This document shows, one piece after another, positions 42,472 to 51,582 of a DNA stretch of 64,000 nucleotides (position 1 is its first letter; the number at the start of each line of letters is the position of its first letter). The notes beneath the pieces were generated by a model, which did not search any database, had not been told where the DNA came from, and saw nothing but the letters and a program-made list of their open reading frames with translations. Made by a program: the position numbers and the translations under genes. Source of the DNA: Arthrobacter nitroguajacolicus_D (GTDB lineage Bacteria > Actinomycetota > Actinomycetes > Actinomycetales > Micrococcaceae); assembly GCF_031455195.1 (NCBI RefSeq), contig NZ_JAVDSH010000006.1, forward strand, positions 124,001 to 188,000, written 5' to 3'.

Positions 42472-42675
42472 ATGGCACTGGGAACCGTCAAGTGGTTCAA
42501 CGCTGAAAAGGGCTTCGGCTTCATCACCCCGGATGACTCGGATGGGGACGTTTTCGTTCACTACTCCGAGATCCAGACCGGTGGCTTCAAGACCCTCGAT
42601 GAGAACCAGCGCGTTCAGTTCGAGATCGGTCAGGGTGCCAAGGGCCCCCAGGCAACCGGCGTTACTGTCGTCTAG
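42472..42675 (+). CDS. cspA: Cold-shock protein (CspA family)
   Basis: 67 residues from ATG 42472 with AGGAG at 42461-42465. The RNA-binding motifs RNP1 KGFGFITP and RNP2 VFVHYSEI are intact, and the sequence ends QATGVTVV. It is an RNA chaperone in the cytoplasm. The same frame is open upstream to 42322, but that part lies in the structured leader and is not coding. A terminator follows at 42713. Confidence 0.96.
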   Translation: MALGTVKWFNAEKGFGFITPDDSDGDVFVHYSEIQTGGFKTLDENQRVQFEIGQGAKGPQATGVTVV

Positions 42676-42712
42676 CCTTACCAGTTGAATTCTGCGTCCC
42701 GCAGGAACAACA

Positions 42713-42746
42713 ACGTTGGCCCCGGCTTACCAGCCGGGGTCAACGT
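42713..42746 (+). terminator. Terminator of cspA
   Basis: A 15-bp stem with one mismatch (42713-42727 with 42732-42746), TACC loop, followed by GTTT. It lies 38 nt after the cspA stop. Confidence 0.75.
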
Positions 42747-42826
42747 GTTTAAGGGAGCAGCTATTCAGGCGTAGATGACAAAGCGTGAAGGAATGCGAAA
42801 CGCCACCTCCATTGGGCGTTGACAAT

Positions 42827-45328
42827 TCAACCAACCAGGGTTCGAAGAAGCCTCGCAGAATGTCGGACCGACAATCCCGGCAGATACGCGCGACTGAGGG
42901 CGCGGCCCATTGCGGGAAGGTGCAGCGGGTCTTGGTAATACATGTACAACGACCGATACTCAGGTTGGAATCGTGACTTAAAGGACGCCAGTGACCTGAA
43001 TCCATAAACCGGTTCCAGCGCCTGCCCCACCACGTCGAGAATTCCAGCAAGGCCTTTCGCCTGCTGCTCGATTTCGCCTTTCTCGCGGGCAAGGGGGGAA
43101 CCTGACAACGAGATCACTTCCACGGATTCCCGCAGGTGCAGGACGGCCGAGGCTATGAGGAATTCCATCACCCCTGGAAAGGCATCGCCCCTCCGCCGCA
43201 TGAAGTCCAGCGTCCAGCTGACAACCTTGCCGTCCTGGTGCACCGGAAGCCAACTGGTCACCCCGTACACAAAACCTGCCTCGTCCACGGCCACACAGCA
43301 AAGAACGTCGTCATCCTCAAGCTCGTCCAGGCCACCGAGCGTAAAGCCCATCTCGGGAATCTTCTTCTGCGCAGCCCACTCTTCGGAAACCTCGCTGACT
43401 TGGGCGCGTACCGCGTGCGGCAACTCCGAATAGGGCCCCCAGCTGGCTGTGATTCCACGTTTGGCGGCGCGGTTGAGCGACGTCCGGACGTTCTGCCACT
43501 CCTTACCCCGGAACTCCAGATCCCTGATCCGGAGACGGGTTTCCTGGGCCACCGCGACCCTGCGGAAACCCTTGGACTGCAGCATGGGCCACAACTCGTC
43601 GGTGCAGGAGTAGAAGCACGGGATCAGCGCGTGTTGGGAGCAAAATTCAAGGAATCCCTCAGCCGTAGCCACGTGGTGTTCAGCGGGGCCGAGGGGACCG
43701 GCAAGGGTCAGCGCAACGTGGCCATGCTGCTGATAGGCCACTCCCCCGTTGCCGTCTGCGGTGAACCAGTACTTGTTGGGTTCCCACAGCGCCATCCATG
43801 ACAATGAATCACCGCCTTGTTTCACCAACGCCCGGGCCTTCTGCCGCGACTGGTGGTCCAGGCCCCCTGCCAGGTGCCCACGGACCAAGAGGACCCAGAC
43901 TCCCGCCAATGCCACGAGCCAAAAGACTGTGCCCGAGTAGGAAAAGAGGAAGACTTCAAGGACATCGCGGTCCGCAAAGACCTTGCGGTAGACGCCCGGC
44001 AGCGGCACCGGCAGGTACTGGCGGGCAAGTTCGGCCGCCAGCCCGAGCAGTCCGCCGTCGCGGTCCATGCCTCCCGACGCCAGCCAAACGGCTGTATAGG
44101 CAAGGATGAGCGCTCCACCCGTCAGCCCCACCCACCAAAAAACCCGCCGGCGAAGCCGACCCGAGGACGCCACCCTGAAGTGGCCCCGGTACACGAACAT
44201 CAGGACGGCGAGAACCAAGGGAACCAGCACCAGCGGAATCAGGTGCACCACCGCTGTGTTCAGCATTCCTACGTGCGGCCGTCCCTGCGCCCGTGGCATT
44301 CCGGCGAAGAGAGCCAGATAGATTGCCGACAACGCGACCACTACCAACTGCACTCCGATCGCGATCCCCAAGGCCAGCCGGCGTCCCCGCCTCATGCCAT
44401 CTGCGCAAATGAGCAGGAGCACCACCGGCACCACTGCCAGCGCCAGTCCGAAGGGCCCCGTATACGCCTGCCGTCCCGTCTCGAGGCACGCGACGTCGAT
44501 GGTTCCGCCACAGCTGCTTTCTAGCTGGCTCAGGGTGGGCAACGGATTCAGGATGACGTCACGTAGCAGGGACAGCGGCCCCGAGGGGCTCTTCGCTGCT
44601 GCCGTCACGATCGGCCCCACCGCGAAGATCGCCATGGTCAAGGAAAGCAGGTTACGCACTTCCCTGCCCGTGGACCGGTGAAGGTGGAGGTGGCCTTGGC
44701 TGCTCTGCATCCACCACCCGGCGGCGAGGCCAATCAGCGCACCGAGGAAACCCACAACGGTCTCTGCGTGGCCAACGTATAGCAGCAGGAGCAACGAAAT
44801 GGAGAGCGTCACCGTACGCAGGCGTCGCTGCCACAACGTAGGGAGCAGTGCGCTTGCCGCCATCGCCGTGGCCAGGATGGCGCCGTAAGGACCAATCAAC
44901 CGCGTATCGGCCATTCGCGACAGCCAGCCGTCGTCGGCCGGGCGGGCTATCTGGGTGACCAGCAAAAATGCGGAAACGCAGGCGAACTGGCCGCCAAGGA
45001 AGACGCCCGCCGTCTTGAGGGGACCGAAGTGCCGCTCTGCCAAACCAAGCAGGAACAACATCATGAGGATGGCTGTGGCGTAGGCAAGCGGGTTCGTGGT
45101 GAAGAACAGGGAAGTCCAGATGGACCACCACTCCCCCGCCCTCAGTCCATCAAGCGAAACCCCGGCCACCGGAAGCCAAGGCTCAGGGGGTCCCATCAGC
45201 AGGCTTCCGGACGCTATGGAGAGGACTATGAAGAGCAGCAGGACAATGAGGGTGAAAGGCGTTGAACGCAAGTGGCTGCCCGCTTGCCTGATCGCCGGCA
45301 CCACCACACGGTTGAGGGCGAGGCTCAT
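42827..45328 (-). CDS. Membrane protein with C-terminal DUF2156 / aminoacyl-phosphatidylglycerol synthase domain (MprF-like)
   Basis: 833 residues from ATG 45328, whose ATGA overlaps the esterase stop; an ATG five codons earlier is open too. About the first 220 residues look like a rhomboid-type bundle (GLRAGEWWSIWTSLFFTTNP), but the serine-protease GxSG is replaced by YGAILATAMA, so it should not be a protease. Further helices run to about residue 490. The C-terminal 330 residues are the cytoplasmic GNAT-like domain of lipid aminoacyl transferases (DFMRRRGDAFPGVMEFL, YGFRSLASFKSRFQPEYR, LYMYYQDP). It likely moves an amino acid from tRNA to a membrane lipid; which amino acid is unknown. Confidence 0.82.
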   Translation of the reverse strand: MSLALNRVVVPAIRQAGSHLRSTPFTLIVLLLFIVLSIASGSLLMGPPEPWLPVAGVSLDGLRAGEWWSIWTSLFFTTNPLAYATAILMMLFLLGLAERHFGPLKTAGVFLGGQFACVSAFLLVTQIARPADDGWLSRMADTRLIGPYGAILATAMAASALLPTLWQRRLRTVTLSISLLLLLYVGHAETVVGFLGALIGLAAGWWMQSSQGHLHLHRSTGREVRNLLSLTMAIFAVGPIVTAAAKSPSGPLSLLRDVILNPLPTLSQLESSCGGTIDVACLETGRQAYTGPFGLALAVVPVVLLLICADGMRRGRRLALGIAIGVQLVVVALSAIYLALFAGMPRAQGRPHVGMLNTAVVHLIPLVLVPLVLAVLMFVYRGHFRVASSGRLRRRVFWWVGLTGGALILAYTAVWLASGGMDRDGGLLGLAAELARQYLPVPLPGVYRKVFADRDVLEVFLFSYSGTVFWLVALAGVWVLLVRGHLAGGLDHQSRQKARALVKQGGDSLSWMALWEPNKYWFTADGNGGVAYQQHGHVALTLAGPLGPAEHHVATAEGFLEFCSQHALIPCFYSCTDELWPMLQSKGFRRVAVAQETRLRIRDLEFRGKEWQNVRTSLNRAAKRGITASWGPYSELPHAVRAQVSEVSEEWAAQKKIPEMGFTLGGLDELEDDDVLCCVAVDEAGFVYGVTSWLPVHQDGKVVSWTLDFMRRRGDAFPGVMEFLIASAVLHLRESVEVISLSGSPLAREKGEIEQQAKGLAGILDVVGQALEPVYGFRSLASFKSRFQPEYRSLYMYYQDPLHLPAMGRALSRAYLPGLSVRHSARLLRTLVG

Positions 45329-46623
45329 TGCGGGATGCCCCACCGCGTTGCCAGGAAGCCGAGAGCCCCTGGCATCCCCTCGATCACGGCGTCCCAGGAA
45401 TGCCCGGCGTGGGCAATGGAGTGCTCCTGGGTGTCGAATCCCGCGTTCCTGGCAGCCTCGGCAAGTTCGTGCATGTATCCAGTGAACTCGTGGTCCGCTT
45501 CGCCTGAAACCAAATACACGCCGCTCCCGGAAAACGTGCGCTCAGCCATCAGGACCAAAGGCGTCCTGGACTCGAAAGCTTCAACATCGCCGTCGAAGGA
45601 GTCCGCAATGGTCTTGCCTCGATCCTTGGCAAGGGCAGGCTCGCGCTCGGCAGAGAACGGCACAACTGAAGGAAACAAGTCCGGGTGCAGCGTTCCCAGC
45701 TGCATCGCGCAGGTGCCGCCGAAAGAGAATCCGCCAACAGCCCACTGCTTGTGGTCAGTAGAGACGTCCAAAGTGCTGCTGATCCAGCTTGGGACGTCCT
45801 GGGAAAGGTATGTATCCACGTGGGCGATGTTGCTGTCCATGCACATGGTGTTCGCATTCGCTGACCCGTTGGGATCCACCACTACCGTCACTGGCGCCAA
45901 GCCACCGTGTTCCTCGGCGAATCGGTCCAGGAGCGCCCGGAGCCGGCCGCCAGTCAACCAATCGGTAGGGCCCCCGGGCTGCCCGGCAAAGAGTATGAGC
46001 ACCGGCAGGCTGGGCCTGGGCGTCGACAAGTAGGAAGGGGGAAGGTAGATGTAGGCGTCACGGGCGTCAAAGCCCGAAGCCGTACCAGGAATGTGGGCCT
46101 TGCGCAGGATTCCGCCACCAGGCAGGGAATCGGGGGCTTTCCATGCACTCAGTGACGAGGCGGGGACACCGCCCGCTGTCCGTTTGAGGCTGGACTCCAG
46201 CGGTTGTATCCGCGCCACTGCCGTGCCGAGCAAATCGGCCACGGTCTTATTGAGTCCAAAGTAGAGATTGACTTGGACCACGCATAAAAGGACTACGCCC
46301 AGCATCGCTACACAACCGAGCACACGGCCTTTGGCAACGTTCCGTGGGAAGCGGGCAATACTCAGGAGGATGGCGGTGACAGCCAGAACAGACCAGGCCA
46401 AAGTCTCAAATGGCAGGTTCTCCGAGAAGGCCGCCATGAGATCGATGAGGATCCAATGGACCAGGGCCACTATCCCTGCAGCCAGGACAAGGCAGGCCAC
46501 CACGACTACAGGCCAGGACCGCTGGCGGCGCCACAGCAGATACAAGCCACCAACGGCTCCGAAAGCGACGCAGAACCATATGAAGGGCCCATCAACGAGG
46601 CTGACATCCGAAAGGAAGTCCAT
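45325..46623 (-). CDS. Membrane-anchored esterase of the mycolyltransferase/esterase D fold
   Basis: 432 residues. Four membrane helices occupy residues 10-125, followed by an external alpha/beta hydrolase domain. The nucleophile elbow is GGFSFGGTCAMQ (G-F-S-F-G) near residue 300, and HAGHSWD near the C-terminus supplies the histidine; LFAGQPGG and VVVDPNGSANANT form the family core. It overlaps the lipid aminoacyl transferase-like gene by 4 nt, so the two should work on the same lipid. It may remove or transfer acyl groups at the outer membrane face. It is 5 bp downstream of the DUF2550 gene. Confidence 0.85.
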   Translation of the reverse strand: MDFLSDVSLVDGPFIWFCVAFGAVGGLYLLWRRQRSWPVVVVACLVLAAGIVALVHWILIDLMAAFSENLPFETLAWSVLAVTAILLSIARFPRNVAKGRVLGCVAMLGVVLLCVVQVNLYFGLNKTVADLLGTAVARIQPLESSLKRTAGGVPASSLSAWKAPDSLPGGGILRKAHIPGTASGFDARDAYIYLPPSYLSTPRPSLPVLILFAGQPGGPTDWLTGGRLRALLDRFAEEHGGLAPVTVVVDPNGSANANTMCMDSNIAHVDTYLSQDVPSWISSTLDVSTDHKQWAVGGFSFGGTCAMQLGTLHPDLFPSVVPFSAEREPALAKDRGKTIADSFDGDVEAFESRTPLVLMAERTFSGSGVYLVSGEADHEFTGYMHELAEAARNAGFDTQEHSIAHAGHSWDAVIEGMPGALGFLATRWGIPQ

Positions 46624-46628
46624 GTCGC

Positions 46629-47060
46629 CTATCGCCAGGTTCCCACGCCGATGACCGGTCCGGCCTCCAGCCAGGACGATAGTCCTGTATAGGCATCAAA
46701 ATTCATGGCAAGCATGAACTTGGTACCTTCGTACTGCAATTCGACCACCACGACGCCGGGTTGAACCCTCACGAGTTCATCCTCAGTCGGTTGGCGTCGC
46801 CCGAGCAACTCCAGTGAGCTGCGTGTGAACTTGTACTTCGGGACCACACTCAGCGACATCAAGCGGAACCACTCAAGCTCATTGTCCTGATAACGACAAA
46901 CCCCCATCAGCCAGCTGTTTCCAGCCATGCAAATGGAGGCGTCGACCGTGCCCAGGGCGCGCCGCAGATTGAAGCGGCGCACCCCGAAAAGGCACAGTGA
47001 AATGATCAGCAACGTAAACGCTGTTGCCAAGGCGATGAACGGAATAAGGGAATCGTCCAT
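46629..47060 (-). CDS. DUF2550 membrane protein (Rv1312-like)
   Basis: 143 residues from ATG 47060. One N-terminal membrane helix (PFIALATAFTLLIISLCLFGV) leads into a soluble domain with ICMAGNSWLMGVCRYQDNELEWFRLMSLSVVPKYKFTRSSLEL-like order, typical of DUF2550. The family always follows atpC in actinobacteria, as Rv1312 does, but has no known role. It starts 10 bp after atpC and is followed by the esterase gene after 5 bp, so it joins the atp transcript to the lipid genes. A longer ORF reading to 47168 is inside atpC. Confidence 0.85.
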   Translation of the reverse strand: MDDSLIPFIALATAFTLLIISLCLFGVRRFNLRRALGTVDASICMAGNSWLMGVCRYQDNELEWFRLMSLSVVPKYKFTRSSLELLGRRQPTEDELVRVQPGVVVVELQYEGTKFMLAMNFDAYTGLSSWLEAGPVIGVGTWR

Positions 47061-47070
47061 CAAGGTCTTG

Positions 47071-47355
47071 CTATCGGATCCCCGCTGTAGCCGCTTCGCC
47101 CAATTTGGCGTTGTCAGCAACAATGACCACGCGATCGTTGTCAACGGAGAAGAATCCGCCGTCGACAACTACCGCAATTCGGTCTCCGGAAACCGGCTGG
47201 ATTGCCAGCTCGCCCTCGGCCAGGATGGCCAGGAGGGGCGAGTGGCCCGGCAGGATTCCGATTTCACCATCGCTGGTGCGGGCCTTCACCATCTTGGCCG
47301 CCCCGGACCACACGAAGTGGTCCGCTGCGACAATCTCAACCTCGAGCTCAGCCAT
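47071..47355 (-). CDS. atpC: ATP synthase F1 epsilon subunit
   Basis: 94 residues from ATG 47355, one base after the atpD stop. The beta-sandwich motifs AADHFVWSGAAKMVKART and GEIGILPGHSPLLAIL are clear, as is GGFFSVDNDRVVIVAD. The C-terminal helical hairpin is very short, as in other actinobacteria, which usually weakens epsilon-type inhibition. It is part of the central stalk on the cytoplasmic side. The frame is open far upstream within atpD, but only this start matches the family. Confidence 0.95.
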   Translation of the reverse strand: MAELEVEIVAADHFVWSGAAKMVKARTSDGEIGILPGHSPLLAILAEGELAIQPVSGDRIAVVVDGGFFSVDNDRVVIVADNAKLGEAATAGIR

Positions 47356-47356
47356 A

Positions 47357-48808
47357 CTACTTGGTCTGTTCCTGGATCTTGGCCCAGTTACGCTCGACGT
47401 CATCCAGGCCGCCGACGTTGAAGAACGCCTGCTCTGCAATGTGGTCCAGCTCGCCGTCGCAGATAGCGGTGAAGCCTTCAACAGTGTCCTTGATGGACAC
47501 AGTGGAGCCCTCGACGCCGGTGAACTGCTTGGCGGTGTAGGTGTTCTGGGAGAGGAACTGCTGGATGCGACGTGCACGCGACACGACGATCTTGTCTTCT
47601 TCGGACAGTTCGTCAACACCGAGGATGGCGATGATGTCCTGGAGTTCCTTGTTCTTCTGCAGGATCTGCTTTACACGGACAGCCGTGTTGTAGTGGTCCT
47701 TGCCGATGTACTGGGGATCCAGGATACGGGAAGTCGACGTCAGCGGGTCAACGGCCGGGTACAGACCACGGGATGCGATTTCACGGGAAAGTTCCGTGGT
47801 CGCGTCGAGGTGTGCGAAGGTCGTGGCCGGAGCCGGGTCGGTGTAGTCATCAGCAGGCACGTAAATGGCCTGCATCGACGTGATGGAGTGACCCTTGGTG
47901 GAGGTGATGCGCTCCTGGAGCAGACCCATCTCATCAGCAAGGTTCGGCTGGTAGCCCACAGCGGACGGCATACGGCCGAGCAGCGTGGAAACTTCCGAAC
48001 CTGCCTGCGTGAAGCGGAAGATGTTGTCAATGAAGAGCAGCACGTCCTGGTTCTGGACATCGCGGAAGTACTCCGCCATGGTGAGCGCCGACAGAGCGAC
48101 CCTCAAGCGCGTTCCCGGCGGCTCATCCATCTGGCCGAACACAAGGGCGGTGTCCTTCAGGACGCCTGCCTCTTCCATTTCAACCCAGAGGTCGTTGCCT
48201 TCACGGGTACGCTCGCCAACACCGGCGAAGACGGAAGTACCACCGAAGTTGCGTGCAACACGGGTGATCATTTCCTGGATCAGAACGGTCTTGCCAACGC
48301 CGGCGCCGCCGAACAGGCCGATCTTTCCACCCTTGATGTACGGGGTGAGAAGGTCGATGACCTTGATGCCGGTCTCGAGCATCTCCGTGGAGCCCTCGAG
48401 GGAAGCGAAGGCCGGAGCCTTGCGGTGGATCGGCCAGTAGGCGTCAGCCTTGATCTCGGACTCTTCGACGTCCAACGGCTTGCCGAGGACGTTGAAGATG
48501 TGGCCCTTGACGCCGTCGCCGACGGGCACGGAGATCGGTGCGCCGGAGTCCTGCACGGTGGTACCGCGGACAAGTCCGTCGGTAGCCTGCAGGGAGATGG
48601 CGCGAACGAGGTTGTCACCCAGGTGCTGGGAGGTCTCGAACGTGATGGTCTTGGTCTGCCCATTGAGGGTGATCTCAGTGGTCAGAGCGTTGTAAATCGA
48701 CGGGATTGCGTCAGCCGGGAATTCGACGTCGACAACCGGACCAATAACACGGGCAATGCGGCCGGTGGCACCGGCCGTTGCTACGTGTTCGGTAGCAGTG
48801 GCAGTCAT
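47357..48808 (-). CDS. atpD: ATP synthase F1 beta subunit
   Basis: 483 residues from ATG 48808 (a GTG three codons upstream is also open). P-loop GGAGVGKTVLIQEM, the catalytic glutamate in GVGERTREGNDLW, the DELSEED loop as VDELSEEDK and ALVFGQMDEPPG are all present. It holds the catalytic nucleotide sites in the F1 head, in the cytoplasm. Length is normal. Confidence 0.98.
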   Translation of the reverse strand: MTATATEHVATAGATGRIARVIGPVVDVEFPADAIPSIYNALTTEITLNGQTKTITFETSQHLGDNLVRAISLQATDGLVRGTTVQDSGAPISVPVGDGVKGHIFNVLGKPLDVEESEIKADAYWPIHRKAPAFASLEGSTEMLETGIKVIDLLTPYIKGGKIGLFGGAGVGKTVLIQEMITRVARNFGGTSVFAGVGERTREGNDLWVEMEEAGVLKDTALVFGQMDEPPGTRLRVALSALTMAEYFRDVQNQDVLLFIDNIFRFTQAGSEVSTLLGRMPSAVGYQPNLADEMGLLQERITSTKGHSITSMQAIYVPADDYTDPAPATTFAHLDATTELSREIASRGLYPAVDPLTSTSRILDPQYIGKDHYNTAVRVKQILQKNKELQDIIAILGVDELSEEDKIVVSRARRIQQFLSQNTYTAKQFTGVEGSTVSIKDTVEGFTAICDGELDHIAEQAFFNVGGLDDVERNWAKIQEQTK

Positions 48809-48892
48809 CTCTCTCACTTCACTCAGTAGATGGCGTGGGGTTAAGTTTATCTGTTGTTGCAGGTAAGGCTTTACAACCGAAACAGCTGCGGG

Positions 48893-49783
48893 CTAGGACG
48901 CGAGAGCGTCGGCGCCGGCCACGATTTCGGAAAGCTCCTGCGTAATTTCGGCCTGGCGGGCCGTGTTGCGAAGGCGCGTGTACTTCTTGATCAGATCCGT
49001 AGCGTTGTCACCGGCCGACTTCATGGCACGCTGGCGGGCAGCGAGCTCGGAAGCTGCAGCCTGCAGCATTGCTGCGAAGATGCGGGATTCGATGTAACGC
49101 GGGAGCAGTGCATCAAGCACCTGCTCGGTTTCCGGTTCGAATTCGTACAGCGGCAACAGCTCGGACTCCGAGGCTGCTTCCTCTTCGACGACCTCCAGCG
49201 GGAGCAAACGGATAACCGTAGGTTCCTGCGTCACCATGGACTTGAAGCGGGTGTAGACGACGTGGATCTCGTCCACGCCTCCCTCTTCGAAGTCTGTGGA
49301 GAAGTCTTCCAAAAGTGCAGCGCCGACTTCCTGGGCGGTTTCGAATTCCGGTGCGTCCGTGCCGCCGGTCCATACACGGGAGTATGACCGGTTGCGGAAA
49401 TCGAAGTACGCCTGCGCCTTGCGGCCAACGAGGTACGCTTTGACTTCCTTGCCTTCTGCGTGAAGAAGCTCGAAGAGACCTTCAGCCTGCTTGAGCACGC
49501 TGGCCGAGTAGGATCCTGCAAGGCCGCGGTCTGAGGTAATAATCAGGACAGCGGCACGGCGGATCTGCTCCGGCTCCGTGGTCAGAGGGTGATCGATTTC
49601 GCTCTGAGTTGCGACAGCAGAAACGGCGCGGGTAATGGCGTTCGCGTAAGGCAGTGAAGCTGCTACGCGTGCGCGGGCCTTCCCGATGCGCGAGGTAGCG
49701 ATCAGTTCCATCGCCTTGAAGATCTTACGCATCGACGTCGTCGAGCTGATCTTCTGACGGTAGACCCGAATCTGGGCTCCCAT
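48893..49783 (-). CDS. atpG: ATP synthase F1 gamma subunit
   Basis: 296 residues. The N-terminal helix MGAQIRVYRQKISSTTSMRKIFKAMELIATSRI and the C-terminal SAGDNATDLIKKYTRLRNTARQAEITQEL-like helix pair are typical of the rotating central shaft. The middle ASES-containing insertion of about 12 residues matches other actinobacterial gammas. It lies 76 bp after atpA, a gap that contains a 14-bp hairpin. Confidence 0.97.
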   Translation of the reverse strand: MGAQIRVYRQKISSTTSMRKIFKAMELIATSRIGKARARVAASLPYANAITRAVSAVATQSEIDHPLTTEPEQIRRAAVLIITSDRGLAGSYSASVLKQAEGLFELLHAEGKEVKAYLVGRKAQAYFDFRNRSYSRVWTGGTDAPEFETAQEVGAALLEDFSTDFEEGGVDEIHVVYTRFKSMVTQEPTVIRLLPLEVVEEEAASESELLPLYEFEPETEQVLDALLPRYIESRIFAAMLQAAASELAARQRAMKSAGDNATDLIKKYTRLRNTARQAEITQELSEIVAGADALAS

Positions 49784-49811
49784 ACTTATCCTTTCCTATG
49801 TTCCCGATGTG

Positions 49812-49849
49812 CTGCCCTGCCGGGGCCCTTGCGGACCCCGGCAGGGCAG
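49812..49849 (-). promoter_or_regulatory. 14-bp hairpin between atpA and atpG
   Basis: Perfect arms 49812-49825 and 49836-49849 with a 10-nt loop, ending 28 nt before the atpG ATG on the transcript. There is no U tract, so it is more likely an RNA-stability or partial termination element than a full terminator. Confidence 0.55.
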
Positions 49850-49859
49850 GTTATCGAAA

Positions 49860-51497
49860 CTAGCGCTTCTGCTTGACGATCTTTTCCTGGTCGACGTCGC
49901 CGCCGGCGATCGCTGCGTGCTCTTCGTGGCCTGCGCCAACCAAGTGGTTGTCGCCCTGGCCGAAGAAGCCCTTCTTGAAGGAAACAATGGCTTCCTTCAG
50001 TGCAGCAGCGGTGTCGTCATCCAGGACGTTGGTCTGGGCCAGCGTGGTCAGGATGGAGGACTGGTGCTTGAGGTGCTCCAGGAACTCGGACTCGAAACGG
50101 CTGATGTCCTCAACCGGAACATCATCCAAGTAGCCGTTGGTACCGGCCCAGATGGAGACAACCTGGTTCTCGACCGGGAACGGCGAGTACTGGCCCTGCT
50201 TCAGCAGTTCCATCAGGCGGGCACCACGGGTCAGCTGCTGACGGGAAGCAGCATCAAGGTCGGATGCGAACATGGCGAAAGCCTGCATGTCGCGGTACTG
50301 GGCCAGGTCCAGCTTCAAAGTACCGGAGACCTTCTTCATGGACTTGACCTGCGCAGCACCACCCACGCGGGACACGGAGACACCAACGTCAACTGCGGGA
50401 CGCTGGTTGGCGTTGAAGAGATCCGACTGGAGGAAGATCTGGCCATCAGTAATGGAGATCACGTTGGTCGGGATGTAGGCGGAGACGTCGTTTGCCTTGG
50501 TTTCGACGATCGGAAGACCGGTCATCGAGCCCGCACCGAGCTCGTCGGAGAGCTTGGCACAACGCTCCAGCAGACGGGAGTGCAAGTAGAAGACGTCACC
50601 CGGGTAGGCTTCGCGTCCCGGCGGACGACGCAGCAGCAGGGACACGGCGCGGTAGGCTTCGGCCTGCTTGGACAGGTCATCGAAGATCACCAGGACGTGC
50701 TTGCCGCCGTACATCCAGTGCTGGCCAATGGCCGAGCCTGCGTACGGTGCCAAGTACTTGAAGCCGGCGGGGTCGGATGCCGGGGACGCCACGATGGTGG
50801 TGTACTCAAGTGCGCCGTGGTCCTCGAGGGTCTGGCGGACGGCTGCAATGGTGGAAGCCTTCTGGCCAACACCAACGTAGACGCAACGTACCTGCTTGGT
50901 GACATCGCCCGAAGCCCAGTTGGCCTTCTGGTTGATGATGGTGTCCACTGCGATCGCGGTCTTACCGGTCTGGCGGTCACCAATGATCAGCTGACGCTGG
51001 CCACGGCCGATCGGGATCATGGCGTCGATAGCCTTGAGGCCGGTCTGCATCGGTTCGTGAACCGACTTGCGCTCGGTAACGCCCGGAGCCTGGAGTTCCA
51101 GTGCACGGGTGCCTTCGGCCTTGATTTCTCCAAGGTCGTCGATCGGCTGGCCCAGCGGGTCGACAACGCGACCCAGGAAGGCATCGCCAACCGGAACGGA
51201 CAGGATTTCACCGGTGCGGTGAACTTCCTGGCCTTCTTCAATACCGGTGAAGTCACCGAGGATAATGACACCGATCTCGCGGACGTCGAGGTTCTGGGCG
51301 AGGCCCAGCGTGCCATCTTCGAAGCGAAGCAGCTCGTTCGCCATGACCGAGGGAAGACCCTCAACACGGGCGATGCCGTCACTTGCGGTGGTCACACGAC
51401 CAACCTCTACGCGCTCTGCGTTACCGGGTTCGTAGGACGCCGCGAACTCGTTCAACGCATTACGGACGTCGTCGGCGTTGATGGTCAATTCGGCCAT
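49860..51497 (-). CDS. atpA: ATP synthase F1 alpha subunit
   Basis: 545 residues from ATG 51497, where MAELTINADDVRNAL begins; the open frame to 51530 is not conserved. P-loop GDRQTGKTAIAVDT is near residue 172, and VYVGVGQKASTIAAV plus PGREAYPGDVFYLHSRLLER are standard. The C-terminus has an extra tail of about 35 residues (DNHLVGAGHEEHAAIAGGD and on) like the extended alpha tail in mycobacteria that limits ATP hydrolysis. Cytoplasmic F1 head. Confidence 0.98.
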   Translation of the reverse strand: MAELTINADDVRNALNEFAASYEPGNAERVEVGRVTTASDGIARVEGLPSVMANELLRFEDGTLGLAQNLDVREIGVIILGDFTGIEEGQEVHRTGEILSVPVGDAFLGRVVDPLGQPIDDLGEIKAEGTRALELQAPGVTERKSVHEPMQTGLKAIDAMIPIGRGQRQLIIGDRQTGKTAIAVDTIINQKANWASGDVTKQVRCVYVGVGQKASTIAAVRQTLEDHGALEYTTIVASPASDPAGFKYLAPYAGSAIGQHWMYGGKHVLVIFDDLSKQAEAYRAVSLLLRRPPGREAYPGDVFYLHSRLLERCAKLSDELGAGSMTGLPIVETKANDVSAYIPTNVISITDGQIFLQSDLFNANQRPAVDVGVSVSRVGGAAQVKSMKKVSGTLKLDLAQYRDMQAFAMFASDLDAASRQQLTRGARLMELLKQGQYSPFPVENQVVSIWAGTNGYLDDVPVEDISRFESEFLEHLKHQSSILTTLAQTNVLDDDTAAALKEAIVSFKKGFFGQGDNHLVGAGHEEHAAIAGGDVDQEKIVKQKR

Positions 51498-51526
51498 CTG
51501 CAGTCCCTGCTCTCCTGTTTTCGTGA

Positions 51527-51545
51527 TCATCGTTGCTCACGATGA
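51527..51545 (-). promoter_or_regulatory. Small hairpin between atpH and atpA
   Basis: TCATCGT (51527-51533) pairs with ACGATGA (51539-51545) around a 5-nt loop, about 30 nt before the atpA start on the transcript. Confidence 0.35.
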
Positions 51546-51582
51546 CCGGGATTTATATCAGTTAAGTTGTGCTTTGTCTCTG

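Noticed and set aside
47105..48829. 574-residue plus-strand frame opposite atpD/atpC
   Set aside because: Purely antisense to ATP synthase subunits with perfect motifs.
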